From assembly GCF_000715075.1 (NCBI RefSeq), contig NC_134097.1, positions 65,009,190 to 65,073,189 on the forward strand: a stretch of 64,000 nt of DNA, given 5' to 3'. The notes beneath the pieces are model-generated. The model was not told the DNA's origin, did not search any database, and saw nothing but the letters and a program-made list of their open reading frames with translations. The position numbers and the translations under genes are program-made. Below are positions 11,569 through 24,086 of this stretch, piece after piece (within the stretch, counting starts at the first letter, position 1; the number at the start of each line of letters is the position of its first letter). The stretch comes from Nicotiana tabacum. Its lineage: Eukaryota > Streptophyta > Magnoliopsida > Solanales > Solanaceae.

Positions 11569-12313
11569 GTAAATGTTTCAGGAATAGGATGACATTTCTT
11601 TTGAAAAATTCAGGCTTACTTTGTAATAATCATTTTGGGTAAATATCGAGGTTTTTTTAAACAGGGTAAATTTTCTCTCCTATTTTCTCCTTTCTGGTTT
11701 TTCCTCAATTTTTAAATTTTTATTTTTATTTTTCTACATATTTTTTAGAAACCGGTCAACATGCGCAAGCCGAATCAAACATAATGCACAAGTAGTACAT
11801 AAGATGCATCAGGATGGTCTTGCAATTCTCCTGTACACCTGTCCTAGACAAATCCAACTCATGTGTTGAGTCCCCAAAGTCGAATGCACATGATGCAAAC
11901 AAACGTTCCTATTAGGGATCCGGCATGAGGCTATCTTATTCTAGGTTTAAATCCTAGGGGGGGTATTTTAGACCTAGCTTACCCAAGCGGATAGCTCAAG
12001 CCAAGGTGGGGGCAACGTACCGGGAGCACGAAAGTCTACCCGGCCTAGTTACTTAACCCAACCTCGTTCTAGTTGGTACGACTTCTAACAGAAAAGTGGG
12101 CCACGCGCACGTGTGCACCATAAATTCAGAAGACTCAGAAGGGAGGCGTAAGAAGACAGTTTAATACAATTCAAATAATATCAAAGCGGTACATAAGCGA
12201 CAACTAGCACATTACAGCCAAAAATACAGTAATAACATCAAATTAATAAAGCCAAGTATAGATCACATTACAAGCTCGAATTCTAAACCCAGAACAGAAG
12301 TTCTGGGTTATTT

Positions 12314-12331
12314 TCCCCAGCAGAGTCGCCA
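12314..12331 (-). other. Element B: primer-binding site
   Basis: TGGCGACTCTGCTGGGGA on the minus strand, four bases after the LTR end GTGTGACA. This word is the usual primer site of Ogre-type elements, complementary to the 3' end of a tRNA (I recall tRNA-Arg). Confidence 0.75.
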
Positions 12332-12335
12332 TAGC

Positions 12336-14365
12336 TGTCACACTTTCTTTTTCCCGAGGGATAGAGAAAGAAAGGGGTTTTTCCAATTTAAGTGACAAAA
12401 ATCGAAATGGGATTATTTTATTTATCTGAGAGTCGCCACTTGGGATAATTATATGGTGTCCCAATTCACCGATTTATTTTAAATCCCACATTGAGAAAAT
12501 TTAACTCTGTTTTAAAGTCCATGAAATAAAAAGACCGGGTAAGGAATTCTGTTAACCCGGGAGAATGTGTTAGGCATTCCCGAGTTCCATGGTTTTAGCA
12601 CGGTCGCTTTACAATTATATACCAGGCTTAATTAACGGATTATTACGTGTATTAGATCCTATGTGCGTTTTACCTTTTACCACTTTTAATTGCTAGATTA
12701 TTAGTTATTACAGAACTATCTTGAAACGAGTCACGTATATGTGTACTCATTTATTTAGTGTGCTAAAAATCATAGTACGCGTACGTGTACATAATTAATA
12801 ATACTTATATAATATTAAAGTTATTTGGCAAAAGTCGTGCGAACGCGTACCTTAAATTATTATTGAAATCATAATTATGTCATGCGAACGTGTCCATAAT
12901 CACGATGACTTGATTAAGAGCGCGCCTAAAAGCACACTATCATTTTTTGAATATGTACGGCATTTTTCAGTATAAAAGAAATGTGCCAGCTTATTCATCA
13001 TGGGCCTCGTATTGTAATTTACTGACCCGTTAATATGAACGAATCTTAATTCTTTAATTCTTAAAAAAAAATCAATTAAAATAAAATCTTGTTCAACTAA
13101 TCTACTTGGCAAATAACTAGAAACATACAAATGAATCTGAAGCCATAACAATTGTAAACGGTTATAAACAGAATGGCATAGCAAATCACTCATAAATTCC
13201 CATTTCTTGCGTATAAACCAAGAACAATCTTCAGCAATTCGGACAAAATTCCATGAGCTTTGGGTAAAATAATCAAGCGTGCATTTGAACTCTTAAACTA
13301 ACAATTGTCAACTCAGCAAATAACTAACAAGATCTTATGGGCATGTACGTTAACAAAATTTGAAGAAAGAAAAGTAAAAGATAAGAATGAACAAACTTTG
13401 TTCAGTATTGAGAAGGCAAACTTGTACAACGGAGTATCCTTCTGCTATCCAAAGCGAAACCTTATCAACAGAACCCGGATCGGAAACTTCGTCCTAAAAC
13501 TTGAACGGCAACCTCGCCTTTTTAACAGAACCGAAAACAACTCGAATCACCTTGACTAAACCTTATGGGGAGGAGGACTGTGCTGATTTATGGAGATGGA
13601 CAAATGTTTTTAATAGCTGAAAACAGCGGTGAAAAAGGATGAAGGAAATGGTTAAAGAAGGAGCAAAAGTGGCGTTAATGGTATGGAAAATGGCTGTTTA
13701 GTGCTGATTCTTGTTTTCAGTTTCCCTTCTTTCTCTTTTTCTAACAATCTCGTTTTCTTTCTTTCTGTTCAAACTTTTTCCTTTTCCCAAAATCTTCGTT
13801 ATTTTTTTGTTCTCCTCCCCTAAATACTAAAAGTGAAATGTTTTATATGGTGCAATGTGTGAGTCGTGGAGGAAAAGTGTAACTAGTGTATGGTGTGTGC
13901 ATTGTGTTGTGTGTGCAATATGAGTGAGATGTGAGGAGTTGAGGGGAAGGGACGTGAAAGGTGGGGGAACATTAGGGATTGGGATGGGACGTGATTAGTA
14001 GGGAAATTTGTTAACCAAACTATACCTATTTTTGACATATTTTAACTTCATTATGTTTTCTTCTTTTTTTTAACAAAAAAAGATAAGGTAATTATGAAAA
14101 TGATAATATTGATCAACTACTTTTACACCAAAAAAATGAGAAAACTAAATATTTACATATAATTTAAATAATACTAAAACTACCATAGCTTACTTATCAA
14201 AATACTAATTAAAGAAACTAAATATTTTTTGTAAATTTTCTTTTTCTCTTTACAAATAAATATTCTGTTAGTATATGAATATAAATATATAAGATTAGAC
14301 CTGAAAGAAATATTTACGCTAAAATAGTATAAAATTTGGGTGTGGTCAAAAATTAGTTGTTCACA
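12336..14365 (-). mobile_element. Element B: 5' LTR, about 2.0 kb
   Basis: In element orientation it begins TGTGAACAACTAATTT at 14365 and ends GTGTGACA at 12336, then the primer site. Ogre-type LTRs are unusually long, which fits. Open frames inside it (for instance 12900-13193 minus and 13305-13559 plus) resemble no protein. Confidence 0.8.
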
Positions 14366-15895
14366 AGTTGTTCCCACATCAGGAGTCCTCATGTCATGGG
14401 CATCTCGTAATTGCCCCTCGGAGAACACCGGGCCCTGCGGTGAATCATCCATATTGATTACCCTATGTGATTCAGTTGGGATGTTATCCTATCTTTAAAA
14501 GGCCTCAGAACTGGGCCCCTCGGCCGCACCCTCCAAATGACCTCCAAGACGAGGTGTTCTTTTGTTGCCCGATGGCTCGGGGAGTTTGCTCGAACTCCCC
14601 TCTGAGATTTATTTAGTCGAGAGTGGACTGCATCAGCCACCATCGGTTCGGCAGCCTTCGAAGCATCAGTGCTTCCTCTTTTCCAAACTACCAACAAGTA
14701 GTCATCATCTTCCCCTCTTCATCCCCATCCCGAAGGCGTTGGGCCGTTTTTGGAGACGGGACCACAGTATCGGCCTTATGCTTTCGAGCCTTGCTTTCTT
14801 TGGCTTCGGGGAATTCGTAGGCGACCCCCTCTTTCTTTTATTTTCCTTGGAAGGCTTTGGGATCTCTTCCTCACCGGGCGGGGGCGACCGCATACCAATG
14901 ACATCTTCGAGGCCTGCATAAAGATAAAGTAAGTATTTCGCTAAGAAACATAATGTGCAAACAAGAGAACTCACCATGGGTTTTAGCCTCCCATCGACCC
15001 TTGGCCAAGTCACGCCAGTTGCGCTCCGCGTATGAAGAAGTAGCGGACAGTTGGCGAACCCAACCTTCGAGGTCAAGGACAGCGAAAGGAAACAAAGCAA
15101 CAGCTACATCATCAGAAAAGGATTAGATCGAGAAAGGGATGAGGTCGAGAAAGAGTAGGGAAAGCAGAATATGAAGGCACTATCGATGAACCTGTACTTA
15201 TGTTTCTTGTTCAATTCCTCAGGAAATAGCATCCTCTCAGAAGGAATCGAGTCGAAGGTCTTGATTCGGACAAACAGGCTAATCTATCCTCGGTCCTTGT
15301 CTTCATCGATGCTGGAGAAGAGAGATTTTGTAGATCGAAGTTCCAGCTTTATCAGACCACCTCGATAAAGGCGAGGACTGTATAGTCTGATCAGGTGGTC
15401 GAGGGTAAAAGGCATCCCCTCGGCCAAGCTCGAGAAGTAACTGATTAGGTTGATGATGCGCCAGAATGAAGGGTAGATCTGGCCAAGCGTCACCTGGTAT
15501 TGTTCGCCAAAATCAAGAATCACTGGGTCTATGGGACCCAGAGCTGGATCTGCAGGGCCCAACGTAAATAGGTAGGTATACACGCTTAAGTACCCTTCCT
15601 TATGAGTAGTGATGTCATCTTCAGGGGAAGGGATCACCACATCCTTGTTCTCCCACTTGCAGTCCTTTTTCACTTGCTCGAGCTCATTTTCTATTATCAA
15701 ACAGATGTATCGGGGCATGGGCTCATATTGACCTGGTGTCGATGCAGGTTTGTCGATTTTAAAATCGGAAGTTAGTTCGCACGACGGAGGAATACACTCT
15801 TCGATACGAGGTGGCACCACCGCTCTACTTCTGGCCGGCCACGATGATGAAGAAATTTTTTCTTTCTGAGGGACAGTTTTAGATGTTTTATCCAT
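14366..15895 (-). pseudogene. Older Tat element: antisense accessory gene, truncated by element B
   Basis: Second copy of the gene at 2383-5002. Exon 1 (15895 to about 15192) holds the same globular core: VYTYLFTLG, IDPVILDF, LGQIYPSFWR, HLIRLYSPRL, then DKDRG followed by TAG at 15284-15286. Exon 2 (about 15106-14975) contains LEGWVRQLSA and NWRDLAKGRWEAKTHG. Exon 3 starts at 14913, and its join with exon 2 keeps frame (THG, then LEDVIGM). It continues Lys/Pro-rich with one frameshift near 14780. Reading is cut at 14366, where element B begins, so the coiled-coil C-terminus is not in the window. The start is the first Met, MDKTSKTVPQ. Confidence 0.75.
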
Positions 15896-16043
15896 TGCGG
15901 TTTGTAAATTCTAAAGAAGAAAAGGAGTAGATGTTGAAATAAGAGCAAATTGAAAGAAGGGTAAACTCAGAGAAGTTGGAAGAGTTAAAGGGATTTTAAA
16001 AGTGATTTGAGAAGTAAAGTTTGCCAAACTCGTAAAGTTAGCG

Positions 16044-16051
16044 TATTTATA
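16044..16051 (-). promoter_or_regulatory. Candidate TATA box of the second antisense gene
   Basis: TATAAATA on the minus strand, about 150 bases upstream of the start codon at 15893-15895. Same octamer as in element A, although the surrounding sequence has diverged. Confidence 0.5.
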
Positions 16052-16252
16052 GAGGCCGCTTAAGCGTGCTGGGAAAGCCAAATAGCCGACAATCAGGTGC
16101 CTCCAATTAATGACCTTGGGAAACTGTGCAGACACAACCTTTTAGTCACTTCAGTCGCTGACGTCACGAGATTTGCATCATGATCAAGGCATCAAAGGTT
16201 TGAGAATCAAATCATTTCTTGTCATTTTATTCTAAGAAACGCGGGGACTATC

Positions 16253-16902
16253 TGTATACGGTCAAAATCATATGCCTCCGATTTTGTAGGCCCGAGAAGT
16301 TGCATCGAGGACAAAAGTTCGATATAGACCAAGCTCGAGCTCGAAGGTAGAATAAGAGGCTCGAAGACCTAAGTGCTCGAGGAACATCAGAGCCAAATAC
16401 GACCGACTCCGAGATAGTGCCGTTATGAGTTTGTTACAGAAGGACAAGATTCCCGTCATGTCCCCAAGATTATGGTGTAAATTCCGTAATAGATTTGTAC
16501 AAATTAGTACAAATCCGTACTAGGCGGTTATACAGTTGTCCCAATAAAATTCCTTACTGTAAATAGAAATGTACCTTATTTAAGGTTCCCCTATTATATA
16601 AAAGGGAACACATCATTTGTAAACAACATCTAATCACTGACAAAGAATATGCTCTCTTACTTTTCTTGCTCATTGCTCATCAAAATTGTCCTTTAGCTTT
16701 ATTATTCTTGCTTTAGCGTTCTTGACCAATCTCGAGGTCACTTAGGATTGAGGTCGAGGCTGGCTTGTCTATTGGTTTTGTCTTACTTATTTGTTTCATC
16801 TATAAATTAGGTTTCTTGATTTTTAATTAGTATTGAACTAAATCACGTATCTTTAAAATCATAAATCAAATTTAGTTGTTACTCATATTTTCGAGGTAAA
16901 CA
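16253..16902 (+). mobile_element. Older Tat element: 3' LTR, 650 bp
   Basis: Begins TGTATACGG after a purine-rich GCGGGGAC and ends GGTAAACA. TATA box TATATAAAAG at 16595-16604. The ends match those of the LTR at 5354-5902 (TGTAT, then TAAACA), although the interiors differ. It closes the outermost layer of the left nest; the duplicated target would be cgtga at 16903-16907. Confidence 0.75.
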
Positions 16903-17368
16903 CGTGAGGAAGGAAGAAGAGGGAGAGAAAATTGGATAAAATTAGAGTCAAATGCTTTATTTTGTATATAAATGATAAATTATATATCGACTTACAATTA
17001 AATTAAAATTTCATTATTAAGGATAAAAAAGATTCAAAAGTAGCATGAATATGTAAAAATCCCCCAATACTATGCTATACTTTTGCAACTCCGCATACAA
17101 GATAAAACACACTTTCATTTCTTTTTTTGGGTAACAAGAAAACGCTAATAATTAAAACTTTTCAATCTCAGTACTGGCCTTTTGTGAATAAATTATACGT
17201 ATATATTAAGTTTTGTACCACAAGCACATCTTAATTATTTCTCGTGTTAACATCAGTATAACTTGTCTGGATATTTGACTTTAAAAATAATAAATTTAAC
17301 CTACAGTGAAAAAAATTTCAGTACATCAAGAGGAATCTGTTAGATAATAGTTTTTTTATTATGAGGCT
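16903..17368. other. AT-rich flanking DNA, nothing recognised
   Basis: No coding region, LTR end or repeat that I can identify. Confidence 0.4.
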
Positions 17369-18475
17369 GTCACGTCTCAATTTTTCCTCCATTGGATATC
17401 GTGATGGTATCTAGTCTTAGGGACTAGGTAAGCTAAACATTTACTGAACAACAATAATAAATAATATCTAACGGTCTCAAAACAGAAATTTTTTCAAATT
17501 TGACAATTTCGAAAGCCGGTAGTACAAGTCATAAGCTCTACAGAGTTTGCTACAACTTCTAAATACAACTGTTTGAAAATAAGTAAAAACAGTGTGAGTA
17601 CAAATAGGAAGGTGACTCTGAAGCCTTCGAATACAGCAGCAAATTTACCTTGAGTCTCCTCGGCAATGGTCCGCATAGCTACTAGCGATCAGATACATGG
17701 ATCAGTACAAAATGTACAGAAGTGTAGTATGAGTATATCATAACAGTGTCCAATAAGTATCAAGATTAACTTCAGTAGAGCAGTAACGAGAAACAGTCAT
17801 GACACCTACTGGTCTAATAAACTGAACAAGTATATGTATATGAACAATAGAGTATGATATCTACATAAATATTGCGCAATATCACTAACAATACAATAAT
17901 TGCAATAAGAAAGGAAACAACAAGTAACAACGGAACACAATAATATTGACATAGAAGAGTGAGCGAAAACATAACCTAAATCTGAAATAATAGATAAAAC
18001 AAGGGCAAATAATAACTCAGCAACTAGGACCGCTTTCACATCAAATTTTAGTCAACAAACTCCATGAGGTACCGAACCTCGGACAAATCACAACTCGCGG
18101 GTTTCAATACCTGAACCCTAACACTTGACATCCCGTGTCCTCATTACATCTCATAACCTCACTGACGACTCACATGCCAAATTGAGCCATTCTCCATAGA
18201 AGGCAAGTAAACAAGGGTGTGCATCTATACTCAATAATATCAAGAAAATCTCTTATCCGATAAGAGTGTTTAACTATGTGTATGCTTGTGAAAGTGTCCT
18301 AACATAGTTCATACCAGCTAGTAAGCATAAGAAAAAGAACGGAAAACACGTAGAATGTTCCCTCACAACTTTCACAAGATAAAGCTCACACAGGTAACTG
18401 CATCACTACACAATAATCAACAACAAGAATGCCACCAGACCATCACAAGTCATCATAAATCAATCCACAATATAG

Positions 18476-18620
18476 CCCACCTTCTCTCGCCACGTGTGCA
18501 ATAATAAAGTAAGTACCCACCTTGTCTCGCCACATGTGCAATATAATGTTCCCACCTTGTCTTGCCACATGCGCAACCTACATATACATATCCTGCCTTG
18601 TCATGCCGCATGTGCAAATA
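18476..18620. repeat. LTR minisatellite, about 42-bp units, four copies
   Basis: The unit is roughly CCCACCTTGTCTCGCCACAT plus GTGCAA and a variable spacer. CACATGTG in its centre is self-complementary; the first unit has CACGTGTG there. Confidence 0.65.
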
Positions 18621-19949
18621 TCAACAGTAACAATAGCACGAAAGAAACCTCGTGTAACCCAATAACACTCACATGGCAGAAATCTCGTGCATCACAATAA
18701 CAAGTACACCAACAACAATGACAATAAATACAACATTACGACAAGTAATTCAACTCAAGAACTTTCGATTACAGAGAAATAATAGAACTAGTTCACAAGA
18801 AATAACCACAATAGAGAATACTAGGCACAATAAGAACAGCTGATCAAGGAGAAAATAATATGTAACAACGATCCCACCATATACAGTTCAGCAACAAGAG
18901 AGCTAACACGGGTCAAATAATTCCAAATAAGAACATGTCAACTAAAATATAGGATATCTAAACTTCTTTTAAGGTTGGGCAATTTACGAAGAATGTACAA
19001 CTAATTCAATTAAAGATAAATAGCGAAAAGTTAATCATAGCCTCAATTAAGACTAAACAATTACATGATGTGATAATAATAATTTCAAATAAAGATAAGC
19101 AGTTATGAAAAGATAGCATGACAATAGAATAGGCAAAAATCTTTAGTTAAGTCAAATAAGAGTCAAATAGGCAATAAAAGTGAATCATAAAGTAATTAAT
19201 TCCAATTAAAGCATGTAGATGTGAACTAGTAAATAGGAAACTCAATCATATCAAGAACAACTTCATACTAAGTGAATATAATGACCTAAGAACCCTAAAA
19301 AGTCGACTTTTCACAAATAAGTCCAAGCACGCACTCGTCACCTTGCGTACACGGACTACAATTAGCATAGAAGACTCAAATCCTAAGGAAAAATCTCCCA
19401 CATAAGGTTAGCCAAGATACTTACCTCAAAGAAGACACACTGATACTCAAAAATGAAATTCTCGTGTGTAAAGGCCTCCCGACGGCTCAAATATAATCAA
19501 AATAACTTCAAGCACAAATTAAAATCATAAGAAACTATCCCAGATCATAAAGTCTCAATCTTTATCAAAATCTAAAATCGGTCCAAAAGTCGACCCTCGA
19601 GCCCGCACCTCAGAACCCGACAAATTTTATAAAATCTGAATACCCATTTCGATACGAATTCAACCACACAACAATTATCAAATTTCGACATCATTTCGCC
19701 CTTCAAATCATGATTTTTCATTTTGAAAATTTTCTACAAAAACCTCCATTTTCCTCAACACAAAGCACAAATTAAATGATAAAAATAAAGATAAAATCAT
19801 GGGAATATAATAAGTTAAACGTAAAAAACACTTACCCAATCGTTTTGCTTTAAAACCCCACAAAGAATCACTCAAAACCGAGCTCTAAAAGTCAAAATAT
19901 GATAAAAAAGGCCTAACCCTCGATTTGAAGATCTTATATTCTGCCCAGG

Positions 19950-20250
19950 TCTGTATGCATCGCGAACGCGAAGAAAGGGTCACATTTGCAGAGAAGACAA
20001 TTGAAGCTGCCAAGAAAGACCCTTCGCGAATGCGATGAACAATGGATAGGAGCTTACACGAACGTGTAAGGGACACGCGAACACGAAGAGGAAAATGATC
20101 ACCAGTGCCCAAGGACTGGTTCTTCTATGCGAACACGATGAATGGGATGAGCAGGGCTACACGATCACGAGTCATACTATGCAAACGCGAAGAAGGAAAG
20201 TCAAGTGGGTCAATAGAACACTATGTGAATGTGTAAGGCACTTCGCAATC
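19950..20250. repeat. GC-rich short-word array in the LTR
   Basis: Repeated words of the type TCGCGAACGCGAAG, ACGCGAACACGAAG and TGCGAACACGATG in an otherwise AT-rich LTR. It occupies the place where other chromovirus LTRs in the window carry different GC-rich words. Confidence 0.55.
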
Positions 20251-21039
20251 GCGAAAAAGGATATCAGACACCAGAAACAAGCAATCCAAAAATAGAGGAA
20301 ATTGGCCCTAGCCCATCCGCAACACACCCGAGACCCCAGGGATCCCGTCTGCACACACAAATAAGTTGCATAACCTAACACGGGCCTAATCGAGGTCTCA
20401 AATCACATCAACCAATGTCTAAATTATGAATCGTACCATGAATCGAACTTATGAACTTTCAAATCTTCCAACTTCTGAAATTCGTGCCGAACCCTATCAA
20501 ATCAACCTGCAATGACGCCAAATTTTGTAGACAGGTCCCATATGACATAATAGATATGTTCTAACTCTCGGAATACCATTACGACCCCGATATACAAAAA
20601 GTCAACTCTTGGTCAAACTTTTCCATTTTCAAAACTCCATCTTTTCCAACTTTCGCCGAAATACTCCAAATTACCCTGCAGACCTCCAAATCCAAATCCG
20701 GACGCACGCCTAAGTCCAAAATCATCATACGAAGTTGTTGAAATCATCCAAAACTCATTCCAGAGCCGTTTAAACTAAAGTCAAATTTCGGTCAACCCTC
20801 ACTACTTAAGCTTCCAAAACTTAAATCCTTCTTCCGATTTGACTCTGAATCATCCGGTAAATTAATTCAACCATGCACACAAGTCATAATACACATTACG
20901 ACGTTGATCAAGTCCTTACACATGCTTTTTATCTAAATACTATGACTCATTACTAACTCTTTATCTACACGCTGGGATGTAATTTCACGTTTCTCGGTTT
21001 AAACATAGTCAGTTAGGCTATAATATTTGTAGTTAACTA

Positions 21040-21296
21040 CTTCCGTCGGTTCACTATAATTAATTTTTTTAGTTATTTTATACATATTAAGGAATTCATC
21101 TTTTAACATTAATTAATAATTAAATTGACTATTTTAATCTTAATTTGCTCATTGGAACTATAACAAATACTCCAATGCTCTTTACTCCTAGGGAAAATTT
21201 GAAAAAAAGAAATTAATTCCTTCTTGATATATAAAATGTCAAATATTATGAACAAGAAAAAGACAAAAAAAATTAAATAAAGTGGACCGGAGAGAG
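21040..21296. mobile_element. Stowaway-like MITE
   Basis: Left end CTTCCGTCGGTTCAC and right end GTGGACCGGAGAGAG are imperfect inverted repeats matching the CTCCCTCCG-type ends of Stowaway MITEs. TA precedes the left end; the right TA is mutated to CA. Length 257 bases, AT-rich, no coding capacity. Confidence 0.6.
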
Positions 21297-22246
21297 CAAT
21301 GGCTTTGCTTGCGCGTATTGGTATTGCAATGAATAAAACTTTGGAGAATATTGTTGAAGGATATAATTAAACTAACCACATAAACACAAATAGTTTATCC
21401 AACTGAGGCATCACAGACGTTTCACAAATTTCTCCGAGCTAACTACAAATAAGAACCAAAAAGAACAAAGTATTAAATGTAGCCGAACTTAAATTATGGA
21501 TATTAAAAAGTAGATTTGTACTCCAGAAATCTCAAATTCACAATTTTTACAAAGTTCTATTTTGTGGAGCTTATTACACGGCATTACCATGAGGTTTCCC
21601 AAAGTTCTTGTTCGCCTTCTCAATTAGCATATTTCTAGTTGACCCGATGACAAAAGAAGATTAAGAATAATGGACATATTTCTATAAACATAGTGGCATT
21701 AACTTCAGGGGCAGCCTATGAAGGCAAATTACCAAGAAGTAAATAACGCTCACATAAGAACTATGAAAGGCGTAAGATTTATGTAATCTCATGATTAGAC
21801 TACATGTTGAAATCTTGATAATTTTGTTTTTTTTCTTTTGGTGGATAAACCTCGATAGTTCTGGAGTATAACCATAGATGTTTCAACATTCAACGGTACT
21901 TTCTTTATTTTATCCTCATGTTATGTGTAATTTTATTGTATGTTCTATGTATCTTCTCACACAAAATAAGAAATGGTTCCGCGTTAGATGTCCTTCAGTA
22001 ACTTAGTACCAACTACCTAGGCCTTCAAACAAAACCTTAAGTTTGAACCAACTGTTAGATGTTTACGCTTTAAAGGAGGGTGGGAACATGTACATATAAG
22101 TAAATGCCAAGTCCATCTGGCATGAGTATCCATTTTCGTGAAGAGTGTAAGGAAACTTGATTCAATAGGAAATAATGAGAAGTAGAGCATATTTCTAGAA
22201 AGACATTAAAAAAGTGAGACTTGCCCTTCCAGTGTACTTTTTACTA
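21297..22246. other. Flanking DNA, nothing recognised
   Basis: AT-rich, no supported gene, LTR or repeat. A candidate for original host intergenic sequence. Confidence 0.35.
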
Positions 22247-22629
22247 AGGTGTGGGTGTCTAACGGGCCGGGTCAACCCGTTTTCGAACCTGTCAAGACCG
22301 ATTAAAACTGGAACCGGCCCGGACCGGTACAAGGGGGCAGGGTTAAAGGGGTAGGGGGGTTGGTCCATCTACTTAATTCCTACCGGTTAACCGAGCTGGT
22401 CAAACTCGATCAATGGTTTTTACTGTTCATCCGGTTAATCGGCCCTGACCGGTATAACAGCTAACTAATTTTTTTTACTTTTTTAATAGTGGGCCTTATT
22501 TATGACTGTTGGCAATGGTCTTCTGCCCTTATGGCCGTTTCCCAACAGCAGAATTTCACAAATAGCCCATTTTTGTTTTTTTAAAAAAAATTAACACCCC
22601 TTTGAAAAACTATAAACATCCTCCCCCCC
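22247..22629 (+). mobile_element. hAT-like DNA transposon end, truncated
   Basis: GGTGTCTAACGGGCCGGGT near the start, repeated CCGG/CCGGTTAAC words, then AGTGGGCC and GGCCGTTTCCC blocks and a poly-C stretch resemble the 5' subterminal region of plant hAT elements. It stops where an LTR begins at 22630. No transposase is present. Confidence 0.45.
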
Positions 22630-24086
22630 GGTAACGACTCGGCTAGTTGTCTCATGAGTTACCACTCCATTTTCTCCATTTTTACTTTTTTATGCTTTGT
22701 TTATCCGTGTTATGTGGTATCGGGTTGGTCGGATCGAATCCGGAATGATTTTGGTAAGGTTTGAGATACTTAGTCTCTTTTGAGGAAGCTTATGTTGGAA
22801 AAGTCAACCGGATGTTGACTTATATGTTATAAGGCTCGGATGTGAGTTCTGATGGTTCGGTTAGCTTTGGTAGGAGATTTGGGACTTAGGAGCGCCATCG
22901 GAATGAGTTTTGGAGGTTCATACTAGATTTAGGCTTGAATTGGCGAAGTTGATATTTTGGCGATTTCCGGTTGGTAAGCTAAGCCCTTAGGAGCGCCATC
23001 GGAATGTTGAGGCTAAGCCCTTTATTCATTTTTGCATTATCTCGTAATTACATGAGTTTGATAACGAGTCATAAAGAAAAATTCATATTCTTGAATTTAT
23101 GTATTCCTAGTTACATAAGTTACAGTATTCTCTGTTATCGGGATTCTATATTCAATTGAGTATTGTCTTCTTCCAGTTAAGAGAGCAGAGGGTCTACATA
23201 TATATAGAGAGAGAGTATTATAGTAGTCTCACCACCATCGAGCTATAATCAGTGGGCAGGCCCCTATTGGGCAACATCTGATCAGATGGTAAGTTATATA
23301 TCGAGCCTACTATGGCTGAGCGCCTATGAGCGAGCCCAGTTGGCCGAGATACAAAGCCTAGTCTGGCCGAGAACCTTTGAGCGAGCCTACTATTGCAGAA
23401 TAGTTATATATATACCGAGTCTTATAATATCGGACATCTATTTTACTTACTATATTGAGAGAGTTGAGTCAGTATCAGTAGGTAAGCATATCTTCAGATT
23501 ATCATTGACTCCTAGTTACTTTCAGTTATTATATTATCAGTTCAATTTCAGCTTTCAGCATATTGCCTTACATACTCGATACATTATTTCACACTAACGT
23601 CCCTTTTTTGGAGGCGTTGCATTTCAAGCATGTAGGTTCAGACAGACAGATAGGTAGACCTCTTCATTAGGTGTTGCCGAGTTCAGCTTGATCGGTATGC
23701 TCCATGCCCTTTGGAGTTACCGAGTCTAGAGTTGTATGTACATCTTGTGTATATATGGATATATGTTATGAGTAGGTCGGGGCCCTGTTCCGATCACAGT
23801 ATATCCATTAGTAGAGGTTTGTAGACATATCCTGTCAGTTAGTGCAGTATGTTGGGCTTGTCGGACTTGTATGTATATTTTGTTGGTTTGTCAGATGTAG
23901 TAGTTATGACGGCCTTGTCGGCCTAGCATTATATTGATTTTTAGTCAGCATTCGTAATTGTCTTGCAATGTGGCCCATGGACAAAGTATAAAATTATATG
24001 TTCCGAGTCCCTTAGTCGGAAGTTAGTATGCAAGGATAGGTGAGGCACCAGGTGCCGGTCTCGCTCCCCAGGTTCGGGGAGTGACA
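22630..24086 (+). mobile_element. Chromovirus-type LTR, plus strand
   Basis: Begins GGTAACGACTCGGC, a corrupted form of the TGTAACGACC start, and ends CAGGTTCGGGGAGTGACA. No target duplication is visible and no gag-pol is attached. The sequence after it belongs to another LTR joined in mid-length. Confidence 0.55.

Larger units (their letters stand above)
10401..12313 (-). other. Element B: leader and deleted gag-pol region
   Basis: Lies between the primer site and the integrase remnant and holds no recognisable gag, protease or RT. Long T-rich runs (11160-11230, 11330-11500, 11640-11740) and two copies of the dispersed motif are the only structure I can see. The expected coding region is several kilobases, so a large deletion is likely. 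Confidence 0.5.
5903..14365 (-). mobile_element. Element B: internally deleted Ogre-like Ty3/gypsy element
   Basis: Two direct repeats (5903-6542 and 13725-14365), nearly identical by eye, are the matching parts of two LTRs. A primer-binding site sits inside the right one and an integrase C-terminus lies on the minus strand at 10085-10400, which sets the orientation. LTR ends are TGTGAACA and GTGTGACA. Gag, protease, RT and most of integrase are absent, so it is a deletion derivative or a non-autonomous element. Its left LTR is cut by element A. Its right LTR abuts the antisense gene of an older Tat element, whose reading is cut at 14366, so B was inserted there. Confidence 0.8.
17369..20990 (-). 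mobile_element. Chromovirus-type LTR, isolated
   Basis: The left end TGTCACGTCTC, followed by GGTATCTAGTCTTAG and GACTAGGTAAGC, is the 3' end of a chromovirus LTR on the minus strand. Further right come the usual LTR blocks: a minisatellite (18476-18620), CACTCGTCACCTTGCGTAC and GGTTAGCCAAG near 19330-19420, and a GC-rich word array (19950-20250). The right end is degenerate; I place it near a decayed CTGGGATGTAA at 20980. No gag-pol is attached, so it is probably a solo LTR. Confidence 0.6.

Noticed and set aside
12900..13559. Open frames within the 5' LTR of element B
   Set aside because: They lie in LTR sequence defined by its ends and primer site; no protein resemblance.
14562..14932. 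Plus-strand open frames overlapping the second antisense gene
   Set aside because: Shadows of the minus-strand exon 3, whose splice phase fits and whose protein resembles the family.
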